Assembly: GCA_944474755.1 (NCBI GenBank)
Contig: OX104117.1
Coordinates: forward strand, 42,983,222-43,047,221
Direction: 5' to 3'
Length of the DNA: 64,000 nt
Origin: Limnoperna fortunei
Taxonomy: Eukaryota > Mollusca > Bivalvia > Mytilida > Modiolidae
In this document: positions 1 to 11,282 of the stretch, piece by piece
Layout of the letters: each line of letters begins with the position of its first letter
Numbering within the stretch: the first letter of the stretch is position 1
Position numbers and translations under genes: made by a program
Notes under the pieces: generated by a model
The model's database searches: none
What the model was told of the DNA's origin: nothing
What the model saw: the letters and a program-made list of their open reading frames with translations, nothing else

Positions 1-671
1 CAAAACTTCGTTGACATCCATTATTGCAAATTCAAATAATACAAACTGTTTCCAATTATTGATTACGCGAGTTTAATGAATTAGGATTGTCCAGGTCGAG
101 GAATGGGATTGTCACCCTGTGTCAAGTTTCCCATCAGGTGACTCCCAGGGTGACAATAGTATTGACTCCCTGTTTCCGTTTCGGTTTTGAGGTTGTCACC
201 CTCTGCATGCAAATTTTTAGCGTTGTCTAGGAAGACATCTCATTTATAAAAGTCATGTGTTGTTTTGACCTAATGTGTTTTTTTAAGTGAATTTAATAAG
301 AAATGTTGTCGTCCCATTTCTTTTTCTGTCTGTCTCTTATTCTCCCTCCTTATATAGGACCTATTAAGTCCTTGCATGAATGTTTTGGCAAGCCATGTGA
401 CATGTTCATACCATTTCAACTTTCATTTCATTTCTGGTCAGTAGGTTTTAATGTCCCATGGCTTGTCCAATTCTTGTTTTCACTGTTCATGATGTGAAGT
501 TTATATTTATTATTAAAAAATGTATACTTAAAATAAACTAGTTCACTAAATGTCTGTCAGTTTCTCAAAAATAAAGCTACACATCATAGTTATAGTCAAA
601 AACTTCAACACTTCCACTAATATTTTCTAAATAAATGCCAACTTAGTCATGGGTCAAAATATTGTGTATAC
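1..671. other. Non-coding, nothing recognised
   Basis: No convincing gene is visible. The only structure seen is a small inverted repeat near 110-158, where ATTGTCACCCTG is followed about 25 bases later by its complement CAGGGTGACAAT. The short open frame at 303-497 has no recognisable composition. Confidence 0.5.
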
Positions 672-2192
672 AAACTAGAGGCTCCCAGGAGCCTGTATCG
701 CTCACCTGAACCTGAAACCAAACAACCCTTTTTTATACAGCTTTTCTTTGCTATAAGGAATTGCCCAACACTTCTGCAAAAATCATTAATTTTGACCTTT
801 TAAGGGAAATAACTCCTATAATGAGGAGCTTTTGATGCTTAGAGGGAGAAGGGAGGTTCACTTCAAATTTGCTGTACCTGTTATACTTTTTTAACTATCA
901 GTCGAAAACTCTCTAGACTCCCCCCCCCCCTTTTTTTTAATTTTTTCTATTTTAAGCCAACATAGCTATGTAGGTAGTCAGGTGTCATGATTTGCACAAT
1001 TTTGGTAGAGGACGTCCTAAAGATGATGTGTGCAATGTTTCAAAGCAGTCCTTTCATTGGTTAAAGAGGAGAAGATTTTTTAAAATCAAGTAAAATTGAT
1101 TAAAAAAATGTTCAAGGAGAATAATTCCTAAAAGGTTCATCATACAATCTTGACCCTAAGTCATTTTTGTAGCCCTCATAGAGCAGAACAATTAAGCAAT
1201 GCTAATTTTTTCTCTAGTTCTAATAATTTTTAAGATTTTGAGGTAAAAATGTCAATAATGATCAATTGCGGCAATTAAAGGGCAATAACACCTATAAGAA
1301 GTCATCATACAACTTTGACACAATGGAGTGTTTTGTAGAGCTTTAGATGCTAAAGAAGGGTGGTCTCTTCAGTTTTCCTGTATCTGTTATACTTTTTGAA
1401 CTATAAGCAAAAAACTGTATTTTGACCCCTCTGTTCTATTTTTAGGCCCCGTGCGGGATCCAGGTGGCTAAAAGAATAGACCGCAGTCGTGCTAGCTTGT
1501 CGTAAAAGGCGACTAAATAGCACCCAGTACCCTGACCGGCGTGTCAGGTCGGTTTGCCTAAAGACAGACTGGGATGTGTGCCCCAGGTGGTTGAATGGGG
1601 TACCCCTGGCAAGCTGGGGTTGTCAGGCCATAATACGGAAAACCTGACCGCAAACCATATTAGTGCACCGTGTTGGGAAAAATGCCACGTTCCTCACACG
1701 TTAAAGAACGCTGCTGTAGTATTCGCTATGAGTAGGGATTTCGATCCCGCTACAGGAGGCTAAATTGTCCGACCCTATCCATCCTCCCATTTGCCAGTGG
1801 CAATCTAAAATCCGTTACCCCTATTTTTCCTTGTGTCCCATCCCATTTTCATTCATCATTATTTCATGTTAATTTTATCATCAATTTCATGTTCATCGCC
1901 TGAATATAGCTGAAATATTGCTGCTCGGGCGTTAAACACCATTAATCAATCAATCAATCTATTTTCAGCCATGGCGGCCATGTTGGTTGGTCTGAGGCCA
2001 TGATTTGTGCAAACTTGATAGAGGACATTTTACTGATGATGTATGCAAAGTTTCCAGCAATCCCTTCAGTGGTTTTAAAGGAGAAGATTTTAGAAGAAAA
2101 ATTAACGACGACGACGACGACGACGGAGGAGGAGGACGGCGGACGCCAAGTGATGGCAATAGCTCACATGACCCTTCGGGTCAGGTGACCTA
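672..2192 (+). repeat. Dispersed bivalve repeat, copy 1, interrupted by a SINE-like insert
   Basis: The unit opens with the palindrome GGCTCCCAGGAGCC followed by TGTATCGCTCACCTGAACC. It ends with a (GAC)n run, then GACGCCAAGTGATGGCAATA and a terminal hairpin around GACCCTTCGGGTC. The opening GCTCACCTGA recurs inverted at the end of the family as TCAGGTGAGC, which this copy carries as TCAGGTGACC. Two further copies lie at 54073-55106 and 55107-61687 in the same orientation. It is non-coding. The class is not known to me; a hairpin next to the 3' end is seen in Helitron-like elements, but this is only a suggestion. The homologous stretch is broken at 1446-1957. Confidence 0.8.
1446..1957 (+). 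mobile_element. SINE-like retroposon nested in the dispersed repeat
   Basis: The insert interrupts the repeat where the copy at 61470 reads through (TTCTATTTTTAGCCATGG). It is bounded by an 11-bp duplication with one mismatch, TCTATTTTTAG at 1435-1445 and TCTATTTTCAG at 1958-1968. It ends in GGGCGTTAAACACC followed by a CAAT-repeat tail, the same kind of tail as the tRNA-derived SINEs elsewhere in this window. Its body differs from those SINEs (GGTGGCTAAAAGAATAGACC near its start). A related fragment (AACCTGACCGCRAACC) occurs near 22890. It is about 512 bp with no open frame of note. Confidence 0.75.
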
Positions 2193-2821
2193 AAAAGCAT
2201 TTAGTCACAACTTTTCAGGCAAAACACAGACTTGATGTCAGCCAGAGCTTTTAAAAGAGTTTAAAGAATCCATAAAAAGTGTACCTGCTAAAAAAATTGT
2301 ACATGTCACTTGTGACAGGTACCAGTGTTATCACCTAGCTACATGTATACTTTCAATTAACTGTATAAATTGTCGATTAAACATACAGAAATAACACTAA
2401 TTTACAATCCATATACCAAAACAGTACCTTATTATTATTCAATTCAATTTCAACCAATTTTATAATTCAATAATATATTGCAAGTAAACAGTCATGAATA
2501 CGACTGTGGTCACTGCATTTTAAATGCTTGTAACTGTACACACATTACAGCATTCAACCTCTTAACTTCGAAATTTATTTTTAATTATACATCATAATAT
2601 TACTCGGAAAATTGTGTTATATTTATTGTTCGAGACGGTATTTAATGATTTTTGTTTACTATTCGACGTTCCAAGACCAAGCAACATTGCACCTTCATAT
2701 GATATTAACATCTCAAAGTTCTGTTAATTAGGCAATTTGAACACATTTCAGGAGCCAGTTTAATACATTTCATGATATTACGAAAATCATGACACTTTAT
2801 GGGTCAAAGTGATCAATAATT
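2193..2821. other. Non-coding, nothing recognised
   Basis: AT-rich sequence without a convincing open frame, repeat or RNA signal. Confidence 0.5.
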
Positions 2822-2952
2822 ATAGATTATTACATTGGCATTTCCATATTGGCTCTGGTATCGGCCACAAGGGCTTTAGCCCGAGGGCTGATATGGGTTG
2901 AGGGCCGCCACTAGGGCCAATATAGAAATTAACCATATATTAATCTATTTAT
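2822..2952. mobile_element. Palindromic MITE-like element
   Basis: Two arms of about 60 bp face each other. The left arm runs from ATAGATTATTACATTGGCAT through ATATTGGCTCTGGTATCGGCC. The right arm reads GGCCGCCACTAGGGCCAATA and ends near TTAATCTAT. A short GGGCTTTAGCCC hairpin sits in the centre. There is no coding capacity. A target duplication was not identified. Confidence 0.6.
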
Positions 2953-3091
2953 TACATACCTCAATACGCGTCTTCATAATAAATCTGTGCGAGCGCTATA
3001 GGTCGCCAAATTCGCCAATGAGAAATTTAAATCAGTACTGGCGATTTATTTTTCATCCCTGTTCGCCAAATGGCAGAAGTGTAAGTAAAAC

Positions 3092-3940
3092 CAGCGTTCG
3101 ACATTAACGGTTGTCCGATTGCCCGGGGCAAGTGAAACGAAAGTTCGGACAAGTAAAAGTTGTGCTAAGCTTGTCCGATCGGGCAAGTGAAAAATGTGGC
3201 CTAATGTCGCAATTTAAATTTCTTCAATCGTGTTATTCATTTGCTTAAAATAAAACACATCAATTCCGATATCATTATTCCTCTATTTCTAAACAAAAAA
3301 TTTCCATCATCTAATTTTAGAACGTCTATTGCGCGATTGGTCGATTCGAGATTAGATCATCCAATCATAAAAATTCTATGTTCGAGGTGCCTCTAGAGTC
3401 TACTATCTAACAGCTACGGATCATGCAATGACAACGTGACCGAATACAGCTATAATTAAACCAACCAATGAGCGATCTGTATCTATTTTAGGACTTCTGT
3501 TTTTGACAGGGATGTGTATTGCGGTACGTGATCAAAAGATCAAATTTGTTGAATGAAAACAGAAATAAAAAAACAACTGGATTGTGTTAACCTGCTATTT
3601 GCCTTTAATGTTTTGTGTGGAATAAAAATTGAAATGAAAGGTATTTGGTGTTATTATTCTTTTCCCGAATTATTAGATATTTTGCACTTTTGACACGTTG
3701 GTTGCAAAGCGTAAACAATAAATGTCCCCCCTCTTTTCTCTTGTCTTTTGTATGCGGCAATGCCATAACCATTTTAGTACAATTATCATGTATTATTGGT
3801 AAGTTTGTATAAGTACTATTCAGAAGTTTTTCACATTCCACATTTTTTTCGGACAAGCATGTTTTTGATTCGGACAAGTAAATTTGTTACTCAACTTGCC
3901 CGATGGGACAACTGCATGAAAAAGTTAATGTTGAACCCTG
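3092..3940 (+). mobile_element. hAT-like non-autonomous element, copy B1
   Basis: This 849-bp element starts CAGCGTTCGACATTAAC and ends GTTAATGTTGAACCCTG, an imperfect 17-bp inverted repeat of the CAG...CTG type. It is flanked by a perfect 5-bp duplication, AAAAC at 3087-3091 and at 3941-3945. Subterminal motifs related to ACTTGTCCGA, in both orientations, cluster at both ends, as expected for transposase-binding repeats. No transposase frame is present. The element at 5723-6847 is a second, inverted copy. CAG termini with 5-bp duplications suggest a hAT5-like family; that is inference. Confidence 0.85.
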
Positions 3941-5147
3941 AAAACAAAATTTTGAAAACTACCAAAGTTCGGGGTGTATTTCTGTTTGATTTTACATGTT
4001 ATTGTAGTTCCTTTGTGCCAATTTAGTTTTGATGTTTGCCTATATTTTAATTTTTGTGCTCAATTTTATGTGATAAGGTATAAAATTTATTTAACTTTTT
4101 GATGCTTTTCATTGATGACCTTTTTTGTATTTTAGGTAGTGTTTCTTTTTAAGCTAAATTCTAGTTACTGAAATAAATATACTTTATTCCAATTCTTAGT
4201 TTTTCGTGGTTTTCAAATTTGATTAACTGTCTGTGAGTGCTCAGTACATAGAATGCTTTATTTCAAATTTATAACAGTTTTCTCAGCATCTACATCATGT
4301 GCATTTCACCTTTATTCTAATCAATAATTAACATTCAAATAAATAAAAAAATGAAACACACAAGTGAACAAAATGATACAAATAATTGAAATACTAGCAT
4401 ACCAAGTTTATGTTTGAAATACATTTTATATTAATCAAATCCATTTATTATTAGCAGTTTAAATCAGTACACAATTGACTTACATAAATACATGTACTTT
4501 ACAACATTACAAGAGTCATGGACTAGAGTTATATCAAATATGGTTTTTCTTACAAAAATTTTGCACAACATGATTAAGTAACACAAGTCAGTGCAATTCA
4601 TTGTTCAAATTAGAATTGAGTTTCTTGCATAAAATCTGCATTTTTTTTTTGGCTAATTACACTGACATTTGGCTAGGCCAAAAAAGCTGTGACGATCGAG
4701 ACAAATTGGCTAATAAGAATTTTGGTCTACAGCTAACACAGTAAATATCAATATTTGCCTTGTTCTTCATGGCCAATTTCGATAAGCCATTCTCTTGGGC
4801 TTATATGAATATTCAACCTGAGTCTGGGGATAATAACCGACACTAACTATCGCTGAATTGGTATGTATGTATTATGTACCCGAGGTTTTAGGGTATCCCA
4901 GATCAAAATCTTGTTAGCAGTGAACATGTTTTTACGTGACAATCGCAGATAACAGATTCATAAAATAGTTCTACTATACATGGAGATAACTGTCTTATTC
5001 TTACAATTTCTCGCACAAACAAACGACGAGGTGCATTTTTGTAGTACAACATACGACTATACGACATTAGACCAATTCTGCCTAACTTCTGCGTTACTGT
5101 TAGTTGCAAGGACAGATTTCCTTATATTTACACTAAATGTGATAATG
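3941..5147. other. Non-coding, nothing recognised
   Basis: AT-rich sequence with short open frames that lack protein-like composition. No repeat or RNA gene was identified. Confidence 0.45.
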
Positions 5148-5216
5148 GTGTCGGGTCGTTTCGCCCCGACTACCTGTTCGCCCTGAGTCGATTCACACGG
5201 GTAGTTTCGCACCTAT

Positions 5217-7131
5217 CAGGGGTCACCACACTCTAAAAAAGTAGGGAGAAGTGACTTCTCCCTGGCAGCCAAACAGGGAGAAGTCAGGCCCTGATAGGGA
5301 GACTTCAGGAGAGGCTAGGGAGAAGTCAGGGGGACCGTACAAATAATTAATTTCGCAGTAGTTACATACATTTTTCATTATTTAGATCAATTTCCAGGAT
5401 TATTTCTCTTGTGTTTTAAAACCATAACCCACTTAAATTCAGTTTTTTTCCTTTCTTTTTCATTATAATTCATGGTATGCAATATCAAATAGCAACTTAT
5501 CATGATGTCAATAATTACTATACATCTTTATTCTTTCAAGTGCAGCTAATATACTTAACAAAGAAAATTGTTCAAGTACAATACTCTTGGAAAGAACTGA
5601 AGTTTGAAGCCAATTAAAAGTGTTTGCTTATCAAAAAAATTACGATTTTTCATTATGATGGGCCGTTATACATTACTTTTCTTCGTTGTTCACTTCCGGT
5701 AATTAGTCACATCCGGTAAATACAGGGTTCAACATTAACTTTTTCATGCAGTTGTCCCATCGGGCAAGTTGAGTAACAAATTTACTTGTCCGAATCAAAA
5801 ACATGCTTGTCCGAAAAAAATGTGGAATGTGAAAAACTTCTGAATAGTACTTATACAAACTTACCAATAATACATGATAATTGTATATTACCATTCATAG
5901 CTCACCAGCATTGTAAAATGAGACAGAAAAACTGAAAGGAGCATTACTCCAGACAAATATATCATGTATAGAAATGTGTGATCATACTAACTTTGTTTGT
6001 ATCCACGGCACGTGGAATCCACTTGTTGAAGGCCTGGTTCTGACCTCCAAGCAGTTCAATTTGTGCATGTGTGCTTTATGTAGCTTAGTTTGCTTTGCTC
6101 TTGTGCATGTTTGCTTTTGTAGCTTAATAGTATTGTTTTGTTTAATGCATGTCTGCTTAAATGTGTTGCATGTTCTCAATTGTACTTGTCTATGACAAGA
6201 GAAAAGAGGGGGGACATTTATTGTTTACGCTTTGCAACCAACGTGTCAAAAGTGCAAAATATCTAATAATTCGGGAAAAGAATAATAACACCAAATACCT
6301 TTCATTTCAATTTTTATTCCACACAAAACATTAAAGGCAAATAGCAGGTTAACACAATCAAGTTGTTTTTTTATTTCTGTTTTCATTCAACAAATTTGAT
6401 CTTTTGATCACGTACCGCAATACACATCCCTGTCAAAAACAGAAGTCCTAAAATAGATACAGATCGCTCATTGGTTGGTTTAATTATAGCTGTATTCGGT
6501 CACGTTGTCATTGCATGATCCGTAGCTGTTAGATAGTAGACTCTAGAGGCACCTCGAACATAGAATTTTTATGATTGGATGATCTAATCTCGAATCGACC
6601 AATCGCGCAATAGACCTTCTAAAATTAGATGATGGAAATTTTTTGTTTAGAAATAGAGGAATAATGATATCGGAATTGATGTGTTTTATTTTAAGCAAAT
6701 GAATAACACGATTGAAGAAATTTAAATTGCGACATTAGGCCACATTTTTCACTTGCCCGATCGGACAAGCTTAGCACAACTTTTACTTGTCCGAACTTTC
6801 GTTTCACTTGCCCCGGGCAATAGGACAACCGTTAATGTCGAACGCTGAAATAAACAAATGGCGCGTAATACATTCGAAAAACGTAAATCGTTTAAAATAT
6901 GTTAAATTCGCATATTGTTTGCCGTTTTTTATTGGAATTACACATTTACTGATAAATTGGTAGTCTGGGTGAAGTATTTTGACCAGATTTACAAGTATCT
7001 TATGTGAACCATCGGGCGACTTGAGGGAAATGACAGGGCGACTTCGACTTCGCTTTTGAGGCGCCTTAGGGCGATTTCAGGTCCTATTAGGGCGACTTTG
7101 TCGCCCACTTCGCCCAGTGTGGTGAGCCCTG
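5217..7131. mobile_element. hAT-like element A, inserted into the outer element
   Basis: The left end is CAGGGGTCACCACACT and the right end AGTGTGGTGAGCCCTG, 16-bp inverted repeats with one mismatch. A perfect 5-bp duplication, CCTAT, lies at 5212-5216 and 7132-7136. Subterminal repeats are obvious: AGGGAGAAGT(C/G)A units on the left, AGGGCGACTT units on the right. It has no transposase frame and is itself interrupted by copy B2 at 5723-6847. Confidence 0.85.
5723..6847 (-). mobile_element. hAT-like non-autonomous element, copy B2
   Basis: This is an inverted copy of the element at 3092-3940. It begins CAGGGTTCAACATTAACT and ends GTTAATGTCGAACGCTG, flanked by a perfect 5-bp duplication AAATA (5718-5722 and 6848-6852). 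At 1125 bp it is longer than B1 because it has about 300 bp (about 5888-6197) where B1 has only about 30 unrelated bases. The short motif AATTGTA occurs at both edges of this block, compatible with an internal deletion in B1 or a different internal segment. No transposase is encoded. Confidence 0.85.
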
Positions 7132-7566
7132 CCTATAAAGTGAGTCGTTTCGCCCTGGGTCTTTTGGCTCCTCTAAATAAAAACAATGTGTATCTGTAAA
7201 CAATAAAGCCTATTTTGTGTGTTGGAGCTGATGAACTTTAATTAATAAAGCGTATTTTCGCAAAATTATGTTCGAACTTTGTGTATAAAAACAGCAGTTA
7301 TAATTTCAGTTGTTAATTACTCACTGTAATTACCTCATCAAAATAATTCAATTAATTTGTTAATCAGTGTCAAATACCAATTATCATTTTTTAATGTGAT
7401 GATTAAAAGAAATTAATTATGTTATGATCGAATAAAATTCAATCAAATTAAGAAACACCTTTGATCTAGAGCTCTACAGCTTGTGTCATCTTGTCGGTTA
7501 ATTAAAAGTTCAAAGTAATTTGTGAAATGTTTGATTAGTCAAACATAAGCTGTAAAACTCACCAGA

Positions 7567-7577
7567 ATATATAAAAT
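7567..7577 (+). promoter_or_regulatory. TATA-box-like sequence
   Basis: ATATATAAAAT lies about 45 bases before the ATG of the broken zinc-binding frame. The position fits a core promoter of the former gene, but the region is AT-rich, so chance is possible. Confidence 0.25.
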
Positions 7578-7620
7578 ATGAGCCACACCGGTGGTAATCA
7601 TTTAACACTCAACCTTCACG

Positions 7621-7752
7621 ATGTCTATTCTTTGTATTCATTGTAATGATCCTGAACGACCAAAGCAGCATGCCATCACTTGTGACACAGGTGATCCTTA
7701 GCAGCACCGTAAATGCCAGACGGGTATAACTGTAGAGCAGTACAGATTTAGC
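7621..7752 (+). pseudogene. Broken Cys/His zinc-binding N-terminus, transposase-like
   Basis: An ATG at 7621, about 45 bases after a TATA-like ATATATAAAAT, opens a frame with C-x2-C (CIHC), then HAITC, then an in-frame TAG where a Trp codon would fit, then QHRKCQTGITVEQYR and a further stop. The Cys/His spacing and the HRxCxTGI motif recall, from memory, the N-terminal zinc module of FLYWCH/MULE-type transposase proteins. It lies inside the outer element and may be a relic of its former coding region. The stops make it non-functional. Family assignment is uncertain. Confidence 0.4.
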
Positions 7753-8011
7753 CCTTAGAAGTGTAATAGAGCTAAACTTTACATGCTTTGTATCTTTGTT
7801 GTTGTTTTTGTTAAACTGACTTAATAAAATATATATATATATTTAAAATTACTTCTTTTTTTCTGTACATCTATAATAATTTAGATCCATGATATGTCAA
7901 AGATCGAAAGAGTAAAAACATGCACTTCAACAAAAAAAAGTAAATTATTACAGAAACCATAACACAAGCACACGTAATAGACAATGATCTATCATTATAT
8001 ATCCTATATAA

Positions 8012-8127
8012 AGTACGGGCGAAACGACCCAGGGCGAACGGGATTCGGGGCGAAACGACTCAGTGCGAAGGGGATTCGGGGCGAAACGACCCAGAGAGGC
8101 GAAGGGGATTCGGGGCGAAACGACCCG
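8012..8127. repeat. Tandem GGGCGAAACGACCC units
   Basis: Four units of about 30 bp at the right end of the outer element; each contains GGGCGAAACGAC followed by a GCGAA(C/G)GGGATTCG linker. They are probably subterminal repeats of that element. Confidence 0.75.
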
Positions 8128-8306
8128 GATTCTGTGAGAATATATGCTAATGAAACATCTGAATTAGGAGTCTTTCATTTTTTCATACCATTACCTTTAA
8201 ATAGGGACATTATATACTACATTTGATTACATGTACATGAGGCTGGGCAACAAGTTATCTGTTCTTTTGGCGCCAAATGTACCAAACTAAAGGCAAAGCC
8301 TATTAC

Positions 8307-8778
8307 GGCGTGGGCTAAAACGCGGAAATGAAAAACCGGAAACATAAAAACACCTATATTTTTGTTCATAACTTTTTAAAGGGTTAACATAGAATAAAAC
8401 TTAAAAATGCCTCTGAAAGATATTTAAAAGATCTTTATGGAGATATATAGTTTAATGCAATTAATTATTAATAAAGTACCTAACAGTTGACCGGAAATGT
8501 TTTTTTGCGAGTTTGCACATATCAAATTTCAGATTAGAACCCAGATATCTCCGAAATGCTTCACCCCGGTCAAATAAGTCTTAGTGTTTGATAAAGGTTA
8601 TTCATTTAGCTTCAAAATGATATATACTATATATCTCCATACAGATCTTTTAAGTATCTTCCAGGGGCATTTTTAATTTTTATTCTACAATGTATGTTAA
8701 CACGTTAAATAGTTATGAACAAAAATATAGGTGTTTTTATGTTTCCGGTTTTTCCATTTCCGCGTTTTAGCCCAACCC
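8307..8778. mobile_element. MULE-like foldback element with 9-bp target duplication
   Basis: Arms of about 150 bp face each other around a 160-bp centre. Shared blocks are GGGCTAAAACGCGGAAAT, CACCTATATTTTTGTTCATA and GGAGATATATAG. The element is flanked by GCCTATTAC at 8298-8306 and 8779-8787, a perfect 9-bp duplication. Long inverted repeats beginning with G and a 9-bp duplication are typical of Mutator-like (MULE) elements. It has no coding capacity. Confidence 0.8.
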
Positions 8779-9035
8779 GCCTATTACCAATATGGGTTGT
8801 TCTTTCTTCTTCTTTCTGTTTCAGCACTCCATCAATATTGATGATTACGTGCCGGGCGATGTTACTTGCCGACGCATGCGTGGGTACTATTTACAATAAA
8901 TAAAATTAAAAAGTCGAATGAGAACAAATTAATAGGTTTTTGTTTCTTTTTCTTTTTCCTTTTCCATATTTTACTTTTTTTTGTTTTCTTTTATACTATA
9001 CATATAGGGATAAAACTATTTACAAGAGGCTGCGT

Positions 9036-9179
9036 TTAGATGTGAAGGTGTTGCTGAAGAACAGGTATTGTAACCTGTTCTTTAAAGCTGTCTAAGGTTG
9101 TACACTGTACTGCAAAGGCTGGCAGGAGGTTCCACTGTATAATTGTTCTTGGGAAGAAAGAGTATTTATAGGAATCTTT
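9036..9179 (-). pseudogene. C-terminal tail of a non-LTR retrotransposon reverse transcriptase
   Basis: The minus strand reads KDSYKYSFFPRTIIQWNLLP, then a short segment ending TTLDSFKEQV, and a stop. The YSFFPRTIxxWNxLP motif is the usual closing segment of LINE polymerase proteins of the CR1/Jockey type. No upstream polymerase domains remain, so it is a fragment of a truncated copy. Confidence 0.75.
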
Positions 9180-9205
9180 GTTGGTGTGTATAGTCTAAAA
9201 ACAGG

Positions 9206-9780
9206 ACGGAGAAAAACAGGACGGGAAATTTTCTATATATAAATGGTCATAACTTTTGAAGTAATAAAGATATTAACAAACTTTAAACTGATTATTAAAG
9301 AAGAAATAATAAGCTTTAAATTGATATATAGTTTGTTTTTTTTTAAAATAATGAGTTTAAAATTCTTGACAGGACGGGATTTGGTGACATGAAAAATCGA
9401 CCGAAAATTCATAGGGTAACCATCTTTGACGATAAATAATTTTACATAAAAACTATTGTCTGTCAAGAAATGAGTATATATTATTCAAGCTTAGAGCATA
9501 CAGATTCTAAAAATATAAAGTTTGATGCATTTTGATAAAGGTAAAGTAGAAAAATCTTGACAGGACCGGATTTCGTTCTGATTGACATACTGACATTTTT
9601 TTTCTAGATTTCAAAGTTTGAGGCCTTGTATCTTTTTAAAAATACATGTCTGTCAAAAAATTAGTTTCTGCTAAAGCTGAGATCATGTAGTTTACAAAAA
9701 CATAAAGTTTTATTAAATCAAGTTTCCGTAAAGTGAAAAAATCTTGACAGGACGGGATTTCATTATGGATGGAAGACGCC
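9206..9780. repeat. Degenerate tandem repeat, about 188-bp period
   Basis: The motif TTGACAGGACGGGATTT and variants recurs near 9367, 9555 and 9742, with a diverged ACAGGACGGGAAATTT near 9214. Each unit also contains CTGTCAARAAATKAGT. It starts directly after the LINE tail and could be its 3' untranslated region or a satellite. Confidence 0.6.
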
Positions 9781-9963
9781 ATTTTTTGATAAGTTTATTT
9801 AATAATATAAAAAGAATCAACAACTGAACAAGCACAGTTAATTAGTTATAAGAACTAATTACAATCTTGGTTGATCGCTCTGGCATACACTTCTCAATAC
9901 ACGTGTAATTTAAATTCCGTTTCCATGTGTTGAAGTGTAAAGCTTGGATATTACGTTGTAGTT

Positions 9964-10077
9964 CGAGAATTCTATGCCGTCCAACGCTTTTTAGACTATT
10001 AGGAGCGTGGGACGATTCATCTAAGTCTGTTATTCGAGCTACCGTCTGAAAAGCGTTGGACGGCACAGGATTCTCGG
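9964..10077. repeat. Foldback sequence 3' of gene copy 1
   Basis: GCCGTCCAACGCTTTT and its complement AAAAGCGTTGGACGGC face each other, extended by GAGAATTCT and AGGATTCTC. This copy has 19 extra bases in the loop. Equivalents lie at 14039-14131 and 18174-18268. Confidence 0.65.
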
Positions 10078-11282
10078 ACTAATTACACCGAGTTTGAAAA
10101 TTGAGATAGAAAAACAACGAAGAAGGTCAGCGAGAACAAACAACGCATGTCAAAGGCTTCCCTTCAATATACGGAGGACATTTTAAGGATCCACACATTG
10201 CTCCTACTAAATAAACGACCGACTGTCCGTTATCTGCTTCTCCGCCTGCATGGCACCCAAACGGGTTGGTTATCAGCACAGATGTATTGTGTCGGCTGCC
10301 AAACACTGCCATAACCAGAACCATTTGACCAGGTACCGTCAAAACTGATGTTCTTCCAGGTGTGAAGCAGATAGCACACGACATATCGTGATCAGCTATG
10401 GTTGGAATAAACCCATTTATATCAGTTTCTACCCCATACAAATTTTTATCAACATTTTCGGACTGCATGTTCGTGAATTCTGGAGTTTTTGTTAGACACA
10501 GATAATTAGCTCCACCTCCATTTACGTTCCATTTTTTCCCTGCAGCATAACCTGGTTAACGATAAATAACTACTAAATAATGTAGTTGGAATTTTTGTAT
10601 ATAATACTGCCAGTAATACTGTTTTCAAGTCGCTGCCATGATTCTTGAAGTGTTTTACATGTGGTACGTTTAAGCAATAAACAAAATAGTCTAAGCTTAA
10701 CATTACAAAATAGGAAAATAACAGTCTTGGTTGTGTTGTGTGTTTAGTTGTAAATTTTCAAGAGTCTCACAAATGAAGTAATCAAACGCTGTTGCTCAGA
10801 ATTGTTTGCATGTCGTTTTTTTACAATACAAGTGAAAGATAAATCCAAATAACAATTTATTATAAAACGTGCAATGAAATCTCATCACACTATTTTAAGT
10901 ACTTTATAATTTGTATCTCGACAAAATATGAATTGTATCATACCATCGTAAACAAGTTTTGATCTATCTGGGCAGCTACTATGTCCCCATCGTACATACG
11001 TGGATCCCACATACTGACTTTGATACGAGGAATCTAAGGTTAAAACGTACATAAATGAAATGGCACAATTATGCTTTATTTCCATCAATGTAAACAGCAC
11101 AAGGAATTAGTGTGTTATGTATTTTTAAAACAACATAAATCATGTAGGTCTCAATGGATATACTCGTTAGGAAACAATGGTAACATTGCAGCACTTCTCA
11201 CAATGTTGGTTTGTAATAAACAACAGACTATGTTTTATAATGAAAATGCATTATAATATTACCCTTTAAAAATTGTTGTTTT

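Larger units (their letters stand above)
5152..8127. mobile_element. Outer element of a nested stack, GGGTCGTTTCGCCCC terminal repeats
   Basis: CGGGTCGTTTCGCCCCGA at 5152-5169 recurs inverted at 8110-8127. The right end carries at least four tandem units of about 30 bp (8012-8127) built on GGGCGAAACGACCC and GCGAANGGGATTC. The left end has diverged units of the same motif, which continue after the inner element at 7137-7170. No clear target duplication was found. It contains the element at 5217-7131 and the gene relic at 7621-7752. Confidence 0.6.

Noticed and set aside
2000..2193. Overlapping frames with poly-Thr or poly-Asp
   Set aside because: They read the (GAC)n tract at the end of the dispersed repeat.
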